DNA of 64,000 bases. Origin: UBA8190 sp003453695 (GTDB lineage Bacteria > Actinomycetota > Acidimicrobiia > Acidimicrobiales > UBA8190). The translations under genes were made by a program, and so were the position numbers. This document shows, piece by piece, positions 50,313 through 57,601 of the stretch. The DNA is taken from NCBI GenBank assembly GCA_036796975.1, contig DAIRBY010000016.1:1-64000 (forward strand), written 5' to 3'. Position 1 is the first letter of the stretch, and the number at the start of each line of letters is the position of its first letter. The notes under the pieces are model-generated. The model was not told where the DNA came from, ran no database searches, and saw only the letters and a program-made list of their open reading frames with translations.

Positions 50313-52175
50313 TTGGCCGTGTTCTCGGTCGGCTACGCCTGGGACGAGCTTCGGCGGCGATGGAGCCGCACGGTCGTCACCGCTGCCGGACTGGCGTTCG
50401 GGGTGGGCCTGGTCATGGGGATCGTCGGGGTCTCCAACGGGCTCACCCAGGCCCAGAACCGCGTCCTGTCACCGCTGTCCTCGGTGGGCACCGACATCAT
50501 CGTGACCCGCACCGTGGGCGCCACCAGTTCCTCGAGCTCCTCCACCACGACCACCGCGCCGAGCCCGTTCGGGGGCGGAGGAGGCGGGGGCGCAGGAGGC
50601 GGAGGAGGTGGCGGGTTCTTCAGATCGGGCGGGGGCGGAGGACTCGGTGCCGGCCAGATCGCCCAGCTGAACTCGAGCGACCAGGCGGCGCTGCTCAACG
50701 CCAACTCGTCGGTGCTCACCGACCTGTCGAAGCTGGGGCCGGCGGGCACGGCGTTCACCTATGACTTCTTCGTGCCGGGCACCCTCATCACGTTCCCCGA
50801 CGCGGCGGTGTCCGACGTGGCGTCGATCAAAGGTGTGGCCTCGGCCGTGCCGGGGCTGTCGCTGCAGGCCATCCACGAGACGGGCACCGTGCCCAACATC
50901 ACCGACACGGTGACCACCGGAGGCCAGACCATCACCTCCGTGCAGCGGCCGGCGCCGCTCACCGCCGCCGAGTCGGCCCAGGTGCGCTCGTGCCTCCAGG
51001 CGGCAGGCGTCATCCCGGCCAATTCTTCGTCTTCCTCCACCACGACACCGACCGGGGGCGGCCCCGGTGGCGCCGGGGGCGGGGCCGAAGGAGGGGGCGG
51101 AGGCGGGGGCTTCGTCGCCACCGGCGGGGGCGCCTTCGGCGCCGCCTTCACCAACTGCCTGCCGGCCCGCTTCCAGCAGTACGAGGCGCAGGTGGTCGTC
51201 CCCGAGCAGACCATAACCCGGGTGCTCAACCCACCCCAGACCGACACGCAGACGAAGAGCTACACGGTGGCGGGGGTGGACCCCAACAGCACCGAAAGCG
51301 GGCTCATCACCAAGGCCCAGGTGACCTCGGGCACGTGGTTCACGTCCAAGCCCGCCGACGAGCTCCTCGTGGACACCGCCTACGCCTCGACCAACAAGAT
51401 CAAAGTGGGCCAGCAGCTCACCATCGACAAGACCACCTTCTCGGTGGTGGGGCTCGTGAATCCCACCCTCACCGGCAACACCTCTGACCTCTATTTCGAC
51501 ATCGCCACCTTGCAGTCGCTGTCGTCGGACCCCTCCCGGGTGAACGAGGTGCTGGTCAAGGTGAAGTCGTCGAGCGACGTGTCGGCTGTGGCCGCCGCCA
51601 TCCACAAGGCCCTGCCGGGCGCCCAGGTGCTCACCTCCAAGCAGCTCGCCACCCAGGTCACCGGCAGCTTGTCCAACGCCCACACCCTGGCCACCAACCT
51701 CGGCGGCGCCCTGGCGGTGATCGTGCTCCTGGCCGCCTTCCTCATCGCCGCCCTGCTCACCCTGTCGAGCGTTTCCAAACGGGTGCGGGAGATCGGTACC
51801 CTTCGGGCCGTAGGCTGGGGCCGCGGGCAGGTGGTCCGTCAGGTGATGGGGGAGACCGTCATCATCGGCCTGCTGGGGGGTGTCGTGGGTGTGATCGTGG
51901 GCATCGGGGTGTGCGCGCTCATCGGGGCGGTGGGCCCCGCCCTCACCTCGACCGCCTCGGGCACCGCCGTGGGGGCGTCCACGGTGGGCAGCCTCTTCCA
52001 CCAGAGCACCACGGCGTCACATTCACAGGTCATCCACCTGCGCGCCCCGCTGGACCTGGCCATCGGCTTTCTCGGCTTCGGCTGCGCCGTGATCGGGGGC
52101 CTCCTGGCCGGCACCGTGGGCGGCTGGCGGGCGGCTCGGCTGGCACCTGCCTCGGCGTTGCGGGACCTGGGATGA
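50313..52175 (+). CDS. MacB/FtsX-like ABC permease with glycine-rich loops
   Basis: A 620-residue permease of the MacB type. An N-terminal helix (about 19-42) is followed by a long extracellular domain, then three helices in the FtsX domain (about 455-620: LAVIVLLAAFLIAALLTLSSV, GETVIIGLLGGVVGVIVGIGV and the last near LAIGFLGFGCAVIGGLLAGTVGG). Two low-complexity inserts in the extracellular domain are exceptional: residues 70-112 and about 235-275, made of Ser/Thr runs and long Gly runs. The start is TTG with GGAGGG upstream. The matching ATPase follows with overlap, so the pair forms an efflux or lipoprotein-handling unit. Confidence 0.88.
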   Translation: MAVFSVGYAWDELRRRWSRTVVTAAGLAFGVGLVMGIVGVSNGLTQAQNRVLSPLSSVGTDIIVTRTVGATSSSSSSTTTTAPSPFGGGGGGGAGGGGGGGFFRSGGGGGLGAGQIAQLNSSDQAALLNANSSVLTDLSKLGPAGTAFTYDFFVPGTLITFPDAAVSDVASIKGVASAVPGLSLQAIHETGTVPNITDTVTTGGQTITSVQRPAPLTAAESAQVRSCLQAAGVIPANSSSSSTTTPTGGGPGGAGGGAEGGGGGGGFVATGGGAFGAAFTNCLPARFQQYEAQVVVPEQTITRVLNPPQTDTQTKSYTVAGVDPNSTESGLITKAQVTSGTWFTSKPADELLVDTAYASTNKIKVGQQLTIDKTTFSVVGLVNPTLTGNTSDLYFDIATLQSLSSDPSRVNEVLVKVKSSSDVSAVAAAIHKALPGAQVLTSKQLATQVTGSLSNAHTLATNLGGALAVIVLLAAFLIAALLTLSSVSKRVREIGTLRAVGWGRGQVVRQVMGETVIIGLLGGVVGVIVGIGVCALIGAVGPALTSTASGTAVGASTVGSLFHQSTTASHSQVIHLRAPLDLAIGFLGFGCAVIGGLLAGTVGGWRAARLAPASALRDLG

Positions 52176-52969
52176 CCGAGCCGGAGACGACCGAGCCGGA
52201 GAAGAGCGAGCCGGAGAAGAGCGAGCCCGAGATGACCGAGCCGACGGAAGTGCCGGCCGCGCCCCCGGGAGACGGGGCGCTGTACGAGCTGCAGGCCGTG
52301 GCCCGCCGCTACCAGCGGGGCTCGACCCCGGTCGAGGCGCTGCGCGGCATCGACCTCGAGATCGCCGACGGCGAATTCCTCTCCATCGAGGGCCCCAGCG
52401 GCTCGGGCAAGAGCACCCTGCTGCAGCTCCTCGGCGCCCTCGACACCCCGACCACCGGCACCCTCCGCTTCGACGGCCACGAGCTCACCGCCGCATCGGA
52501 CTCGACGCTCACCCGCATCCGCAGCGAGGAGATCGGCTTCGTCTTCCAGCAGTTCAACCTGATCCCCACCCTGACGGCGGCGGAGAACGTGGCCGTCGCC
52601 ATGATCCCCCAGCACCGCTCCAAGCCCGAACGACGGCAGCGGGCGCAGGAGCTGCTCGAGCGGGTGGGGCTGGGCGCCAGGGTGGAGCACCTGCCCTCCC
52701 GGCTGTCCGGCGGAGAGCAGCAGCGGGTGGCCATCGCCCGGGCGCTCGCCAACGAACCCCGCGTGGTCATCGCCGACGAGCCCACCGGCAACCTCGACTC
52801 CGAGAGCGCCGAGGGGATCCTCGACCTGCTGGCCGAAGTGCGGGCCGGGGAGCGGCCCGTCACCGTGGTGGTGGCCACCCACGACCCCGATGTGGCCGGC
52901 CGGGCCGGGCGACGCATCCGCTTACGCGACGGGTCGGTGGTGGAGGACACCGGAAGAGCGTCGGTCTGA
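52172..52969 (+). CDS. ABC transporter ATP-binding protein (MacB/LolD type)
   Basis: A 265-residue ATPase. Walker A GPSGSGKSTLLQLLG, Q-loop VFQQFNLIPTLTAAENV, signature LSGGEQQRVAIARAL, Walker B VVIADEPTGNLDSES and the switch His in VVATHDP. The QFNLIPTLTAxENV segment is typical of LolD/MacB ATPases. The first 30 residues are five imperfect repeats of a TEP(E)xx/SEPEK unit, acidic and probably disordered. The ATG overlaps the permease stop by four bases. Confidence 0.93.
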   Translation: MTEPETTEPEKSEPEKSEPEMTEPTEVPAAPPGDGALYELQAVARRYQRGSTPVEALRGIDLEIADGEFLSIEGPSGSGKSTLLQLLGALDTPTTGTLRFDGHELTAASDSTLTRIRSEEIGFVFQQFNLIPTLTAAENVAVAMIPQHRSKPERRQRAQELLERVGLGARVEHLPSRLSGGEQQRVAIARALANEPRVVIADEPTGNLDSESAEGILDLLAEVRAGERPVTVVVATHDPDVAGRAGRRIRLRDGSVVEDTGRASV

Positions 52970-52970
52970 T

Positions 52971-52985
52971 CGGCCCACGGGGCCG
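52971..52985. terminator. Hairpin between convergent genes
   Basis: CGGCCC-ACG-GGGCCG forms a 6-bp stem between the ABC ATPase stop and the convergent monooxygenase stop. No T-tract. Confidence 0.3.
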
Positions 52986-52988
52986 GCG

Positions 52989-54467
52989 TCAGCCGACCAG
53001 CTCGTAGTCCTCGAGCGCGGGCCGGGCCATGACCTCCCGGAAGCGGGTGAAGGTCCACGGCCACACCGCAGGCACGCCCCGGTCGTCCAGGTACCAGCTC
53101 CGGCACCCGGTCACCCACACGGTCTTGCCCGCCGCCTCGGTGCGCTGCTCCTCGAAGCGCACCGCCGCCTCGGTGCTGGGGGCGATCTCCCGGCACCGGC
53201 CGTCGGAGATGTGCTCGACGAGCTGCATGATGTAGGCGAACTGCAGCTCGGCCACGTCGATGAGCGAGAAGTTCCCCACCGGGCCGTTGGGACCGTTCAG
53301 CATGAACAGGTTGGGGAACCCGGGCACGGAGATGGCGGCGTAGGCCCACGGCCGCGGCGTCCACAGCTCCTCCAGGCTCACCCCGCCGCGCCCGAGCACC
53401 TGGATGGGCCGCAGGAAGCGGTCCACTCGGAAGCCCGTGCCGAGCACGAGCACGTCGAGCTCGTGCAGCGTGCCGTCGGCGGTGCGCACCCCGGCGGGCT
53501 CGACCCGCACGATGGGGTCGGTGACGAGACGGACGTTGGGGCGCTCGATCGACTCGTAGAAGTTCGGAGAGACGATGAGCCGCTTGCAGGCGGCGCGGTA
53601 GTCGGGCCGGAGGCGCTGGCGCAGCTCGGGGTCGGCGACCTTGCCCAGGTTGGCCTCGCACAGCTGCTGGAGCATCTTCACCTGGGGCGAGTCGGCGTCG
53701 ACCACGGCGTTGGCGAAGCCCTCTTCGAACAGGGTGGCGAGCTCGGCCCGGGTGCGGGCCACGGCACCGGGGTCCGCCCGGAACTCGGCTTGCTGCAGCT
53801 CGTCGAAGGCGGGGTTGCCCACGGGCAGCACCCACTGGGCGGTGCGCTGGAACAGCGTGTACTCGGCCACCGTGTCGACCACGGCGCAGGTGACCTGCAC
53901 GGCCGACGACCCGTTGCCGATCATCCCGAGACGGGTGCCCTGAAGCGCCACCGAGTGGTCCCAGCGGGCGGTGTGGAACGTCGGACCGGCGAAGCTGTCC
54001 AGCCCCTCGATGGCAGGGATGGAGGGATGGTGCAGCACACCGGTGGCGGCGATGACCACGTCGGCGAGGTCACGGCGGCCGTCGGCGGTGGTGACGTGCC
54101 AGCGCCCGTGGCCGAATTCGAGGCGGGTGACCTCGGTCGAGTACTGCACGTACTTCTCCACCCCGAAACGCCTGGCCACCGTCTCGAGGTAGGAGAGGAT
54201 CTCGGGCCCGGGGGAGAAGACGTGGCTCCAGTCGGGGTTGGGGGCGAACGAATAGCTGTAGAGATGAGAAGGGACGTCGCAGGAGATGCCGGGATAGGTG
54301 TTCTCCCGCCACGTCCCTCCGAGGCGGTCGGCCTTCTCGTAGACGGTGAGGTCGGTGAATCCGGCCTCGTGCAGCTTGATGGCAGCCAGGATGCCGGCCA
54401 TGCCGCCGCCCACGATCACGAAGCGCAGGGGCCCCCGCCGGCCGTCACCGCTGGCGTCGCTGGTCAA
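52989..54467 (-). CDS. Flavin-dependent Baeyer-Villiger-type monooxygenase
   Basis: A 492-residue FAD/NADPH enzyme. The FAD motif is VIVGGGMAGILAA (residues 17-29), the NADPH motif MIGNGSSAVQV (182-192), and between them FAGPTFHTARWD (159-170), which fits the type I Baeyer-Villiger fingerprint FxGxxxHxxxWD. GGTWRENTYPGISCDVPS is also typical. Such enzymes oxidise ketones, sterols or other lipids to esters or lactones; the substrate is unknown. The leader carries GGGAGGG before the ATG and a TAACCT element. Confidence 0.9.
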   Translation of the reverse strand: MTSDASGDGRRGPLRFVIVGGGMAGILAAIKLHEAGFTDLTVYEKADRLGGTWRENTYPGISCDVPSHLYSYSFAPNPDWSHVFSPGPEILSYLETVARRFGVEKYVQYSTEVTRLEFGHGRWHVTTADGRRDLADVVIAATGVLHHPSIPAIEGLDSFAGPTFHTARWDHSVALQGTRLGMIGNGSSAVQVTCAVVDTVAEYTLFQRTAQWVLPVGNPAFDELQQAEFRADPGAVARTRAELATLFEEGFANAVVDADSPQVKMLQQLCEANLGKVADPELRQRLRPDYRAACKRLIVSPNFYESIERPNVRLVTDPIVRVEPAGVRTADGTLHELDVLVLGTGFRVDRFLRPIQVLGRGGVSLEELWTPRPWAYAAISVPGFPNLFMLNGPNGPVGNFSLIDVAELQFAYIMQLVEHISDGRCREIAPSTEAAVRFEEQRTEAAGKTVWVTGCRSWYLDDRGVPAVWPWTFTRFREVMARPALEDYELVG

Positions 54468-54497
54468 AGCGCCCTCCCGTGCATCCGCCCGGTGGGC

Positions 54498-54503
54498 AGG
54501 TTA
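54498..54503 (-). promoter_or_regulatory. -10 element (TAACCT) for the monooxygenase gene
   Basis: On the minus strand TAACCT lies about 30 bases before the ATG at 54467. Confidence 0.3.
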
Positions 54504-54552
54504 CCCGAGCACCGCCGGCCCGCCCCTTGAGCCGGTGCCCGCTCCGGGTGTC

Positions 54553-54558
54553 TAGCGT
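54553..54558 (+). promoter_or_regulatory. -10 element (TAGCGT) for the phospholipase C-like gene, leaderless-type
   Basis: TAGCGT ends 8 bases before GTG 54567 with no binding site in the spacer. Confidence 0.4.
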
Positions 54559-54566
54559 GAGCGGAC

Positions 54567-55982
54567 GTGGGAGGGGGGTCCCGTCCGGCTTCGCGTCTGT
54601 CCCGGCGCGACCTTTTGCGAAGCGGCCTGCTCGCCGCCGGTGCAGTGGCCGGGGGCGGGTTGCTCGGGGCCTGCGGGAGCTCGTCGCCGGCGACGGTGCT
54701 CGAGGGCGGGCGTTACCGGTGGCCGGTGCCGGTGACCCGACGCAAGCCCGGCTCGCTGCCCTTCTCCGATCGGCCGGCAGGAACCGACACCATGCCGGAG
54801 ATCGACCACTTCGTGGTGCTCATGATGGAGAACCACAGCTACGACAACTATCTGGGCATGCTGGGGCGCGGCGACGGCTTCACCCTCGGCGCCGGCGGCG
54901 TGCCCACCAACTGGAACCCCACCGCCGACGGCGCCAGGCAGCTCGCCTTCCCGATGCCCAACGACTGCCAGCAGGGCGGCAGTCCGTCCCAGGAGTGGGC
55001 GGCCTGTCACGCCCAGTTCGCCGGCGGCACCAACATGGGCTTCGTCACCTCGCCGAGCGGGCCTGTGTCCATGGGCTACTGGGACGGCGCCCAGCTGCCC
55101 TTCTACTACTCGCTCGCCTCCACCTTCCCACTGGCCGACCGCTGGTTCTCCTCGCTCCTGGGCCAGACCTTCCCGAACCGCCGCTTCCTCACCGCCGCCA
55201 CGTCAGCCGGCATGGTGAACGACGTGGTGGCGCAGGCCATCGCCAAGCCGCCCAACGGCACCATCATGGACCGTCTCGACCAGCACCGGATCAGCTGGCG
55301 CAACTACTTCCACACGGGCAGCCTGCCCACCATCGACGTCTGGTTCGACGACCACGCCGCCCACGAGGGGAAGGTGGTGTCGGTCGATCAGTTCTTCTCC
55401 GACGCCTCGGCGGGAACCCTGCCGGGCTTCTCCATCGTCGACCCGGACTTCAGCTCGGGCTCGGAGGAGGACCCGCAGAACATCGCCATGGGTCAGTCCT
55501 TCGCTTCCCAGGTCGTCTCGGCGGTGATGCAGGGCCCGGCGTGGCCGAAGACGCTGCTCATCTGGACCTATGACGAGCACGGCGGGTACTACGACCATGT
55601 GCCGCCGCCGCCGGCGCTGGCCCCCGACGACACCGCCCCGCTGTCGCCGGTCAGGCCCGACGGCCCCGAGAAGGCCTACGACGGCTTCCGCCGCTACGGC
55701 TTTCGGGTGCCGGCCGTGGTGGTGTCCCCCTACGCCCGCAAGGACCACGTGACCCACGTCGTCCACGACCACACCTCGATCCTGGCCATGGTGGAGCGCA
55801 AGTGGAACCTTCCTGCCCTCACCTACCGCGACGCCAACGCCGAGGACCTCATGGACTTCCTCGACCTGTCCAACCCCGCCTTCAGGGAGCCCCCGACCCT
55901 GGCTGCGGCATTGTCGGCCGGGGCCAACTGCTCGCCCGGCCACGCCGGCACCATTCCGCCGGCCGGGTCGCTCGTTCGCTGA
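54567..55982 (+). CDS. Tat-exported phospholipase C/acid phosphatase family lipoprotein
   Basis: A 471-residue phosphoesterase. The twin-arginine signal SRRDLL (Arg13-Arg14) is followed by a hydrophobic Ala/Gly core and a lipobox LGACG (Cys36), so it is exported folded and lipid-anchored. The phosphoesterase domain begins IDHFVVLMMENHSYDNYLG (metal-binding Glu and Asn) and has LIWTYDEHGGYYDHVPPP and VVVSPYARKDHVTHVVHDHTS, all typical of phospholipase C/AcpA proteins. It may cleave phospholipids, or phosphomonoesters as in AcpA. GTG start. Confidence 0.9.
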   Translation: MGGGSRPASRLSRRDLLRSGLLAAGAVAGGGLLGACGSSSPATVLEGGRYRWPVPVTRRKPGSLPFSDRPAGTDTMPEIDHFVVLMMENHSYDNYLGMLGRGDGFTLGAGGVPTNWNPTADGARQLAFPMPNDCQQGGSPSQEWAACHAQFAGGTNMGFVTSPSGPVSMGYWDGAQLPFYYSLASTFPLADRWFSSLLGQTFPNRRFLTAATSAGMVNDVVAQAIAKPPNGTIMDRLDQHRISWRNYFHTGSLPTIDVWFDDHAAHEGKVVSVDQFFSDASAGTLPGFSIVDPDFSSGSEEDPQNIAMGQSFASQVVSAVMQGPAWPKTLLIWTYDEHGGYYDHVPPPPALAPDDTAPLSPVRPDGPEKAYDGFRRYGFRVPAVVVSPYARKDHVTHVVHDHTSILAMVERKWNLPALTYRDANAEDLMDFLDLSNPAFREPPTLAAALSAGANCSPGHAGTIPPAGSLVR

Positions 55983-56068
55983 ACGTTCATCCGGTTTTGG
56001 CCTCCCGGCCGTTGCGCGGCGGGGCGTCTGGGACAAGAGTTGGGACCCCACCACGGGAAGGAGCGACC

Positions 56069-56815
56069 ATGGCTGAGATGACCCGCTACGAGCACGGCGT
56101 CCCGTCCTGGGTGGACATGGGGGCCCCCGACCCCCAGGCTGCGCTGGCCTTCTACGGCGAGCTGCTCGGTTGGACGGGCCAGGACATGGGGGAGGAGGCC
56201 GGGCACTACACGATCGCGTCCAGGAACGGGAAGATGGTGGCCGCCATCAGCCCGGCCCAGCAGCCGGGCCCGCCGTGGTGGTCCACCTATATAAACGTGG
56301 ACGACGTCGACCAGGTGACGAAGAAGGCGGAGGCCGCCGGCGGCGAGGTGATCGTCGCCCCCATGGACGTGATGACCGCCGGGCGCATGGCCATCTACCG
56401 GGACACGACCGGCGCCTTCATCTCGGCGTGGCAACCCCGGGACCACCTGGGGGCGCAGCTCGTCGACGAGCCAGGGGCGTTCACCTGGTGCGAGCTGGCC
56501 ACCTCGGATCTCGAGAAGTCCAAACGCTTCTACGGAGACGTGTTCGGCTGGGGCTGGGGCGGGGCGCCCGGGTACGCCGAGGCCCAGGTCTCGGGGCGCA
56601 CCATCGCCGGGGTCATGCCCCGGCCCGAGATGATCCCGGCCGAGGTCCCCGACAACTGGCTGGTGTACTTCGGGGCCTCCGACGTGGACACCGACGCCGC
56701 CAAGGCCCAGTCGCTCGGCGCCAGCCAGCTGGTGGAGCCCACGGACATCCCCAACATGGGCCGGTTCGCCGTCTTCCTCGATCCGCAGGGAGCCGCGTTC
56801 GCCCTGTACAAGTAG
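56069..56815 (+). CDS. Two-domain VOC family protein (glyoxalase/bleomycin-resistance fold)
   Basis: A 248-residue protein with two vicinal-oxygen-chelate modules: GVPSWVDMGAPDPQAALAFY ... AIYRDTTGAFISAW and FTWCELATSDLEKSKRFY ... FAVFLDPQGAAFALY. The phrase LGWTGQDM/FGWGWGG follows each first helix. Similar two-module proteins include the mycobacterial 27-30 kDa antigens. Catalysis is not established and metal ligands are incomplete, so a binding or resistance role is possible. ATG 56069 has GGGAAGGAG upstream. A strong hairpin follows 19 bases after the stop. Confidence 0.87.
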   Translation: MAEMTRYEHGVPSWVDMGAPDPQAALAFYGELLGWTGQDMGEEAGHYTIASRNGKMVAAISPAQQPGPPWWSTYINVDDVDQVTKKAEAAGGEVIVAPMDVMTAGRMAIYRDTTGAFISAWQPRDHLGAQLVDEPGAFTWCELATSDLEKSKRFYGDVFGWGWGGAPGYAEAQVSGRTIAGVMPRPEMIPAEVPDNWLVYFGASDVDTDAAKAQSLGASQLVEPTDIPNMGRFAVFLDPQGAAFALYK

Positions 56816-56834
56816 GCGGCCACCTCGCAAAGGG

Positions 56835-56862
56835 AAGGGCCCCGGCTGATGCCGGGGCCCTT
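56835..56862. terminator. Strong intrinsic terminator hairpin
   Basis: AAGGGCCCCGGC-TGAT-GCCGGGGCCCTT is a perfect 12-bp stem with a 4-base loop, followed by a T-rich stretch (56863-56870, CTTCGTCT). It lies between the convergent VOC and HU genes and could act in both directions. The best terminator in the window. Confidence 0.8.
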
Positions 56863-56916
56863 CTTCGTCTCGGATGTCTCGACCGGCTGAGCGCCGGCTT
56901 GATGTCTCGGCGTGGC

Positions 56917-57495
56917 TCAGCGGCGACCGCGGGTGGCTTTGCGGGCGGGGGCCCTGCGGGCAGGGGCCCGGCGGGCCGTCTTCTTGGCCGTGGTCTTGCG
57001 GGCGGTGGTCTTCTTGGCGGCCGGCCGCTTGGCTGCCGTCCTGCGGGCAGGGGCCTTGCGGGCAGGCGCCTTTCGGGCGGTGGTCTTCTTGGCGGTCTTC
57101 TTGGCCGGGGCCCGGGTGGCGGTGGCCGCCTTGCGGGCAGGGGCCGCGGCCTTGCCCGCCGCCTTCACCAGGTCGTCCATGATCGGGAACGACCCCCTCT
57201 TGAGCTTGGGGGCGTTCGAGGGGTTGAGGACCGCCTCCTTGAAGGCCTTCACCGGGGTGATCCGGGCCTTCTTGGAGGCCTTGATCATGATCTGTTCCCC
57301 GGTGGCAGGGTTGCGACCCATGCGGGCGGGGCGGTCCACCTTGACGAACTTGGCGAAGCCGCTGATGGCCACCGCCTCGCCTTTGGACACCACCGCCGTC
57401 ACGACGTCGGTGAACCCCTCTAGGACTCTGGACACGGTGGAGAGGTCCACATCTGAGTGGACCGCCACCGACTTGGCTAGTTCGCGCTTGTTCAT
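56917..57495 (-). CDS. HU-family DNA-binding protein with long basic tail (HupB-like)
   Basis: A 192-residue nucleoid protein. Residues 1-92 are the HU fold: NKRELAKSVAVHSDVDLSTV, ISGFAKFVKVDRPARMGRNPATGE and IMIKASKKARITPVKAFKEAV with the DNA-binding arm. Residues about 93-192 are a Lys/Ala/Arg/Thr tail built from AKKT/ARKA-type repeats. This two-part form is typical of actinobacterial HupB/Hlp. The tail is known in mycobacteria to bind DNA and RNA. ATG 57495 is the HU start; an ATG 60 bases upstream adds nothing conserved. Confidence 0.95.
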   Translation of the reverse strand: MNKRELAKSVAVHSDVDLSTVSRVLEGFTDVVTAVVSKGEAVAISGFAKFVKVDRPARMGRNPATGEQIMIKASKKARITPVKAFKEAVLNPSNAPKLKRGSFPIMDDLVKAAGKAAAPARKAATATRAPAKKTAKKTTARKAPARKAPARRTAAKRPAAKKTTARKTTAKKTARRAPARRAPARKATRGRR

Positions 57496-57601
57496 AGGGC
57501 GGTGTTCTAGTGCATCGGTTCGCGGGAGTCGAGGATTTCCCGGGAAATGCGCCAATTTCGGCCCTCACCCCGCCGATCCTCCTGGTCCTGACTGCGATGC
57601 G

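Noticed and set aside
52172..52260. The 15-base imperfect repeats at the start of the ABC ATPase as a mobile or regulatory repeat
   Set aside because: They are in frame, encode an acidic SEPEK-like N-terminal extension and do not occur elsewhere; simple slippage explains them.
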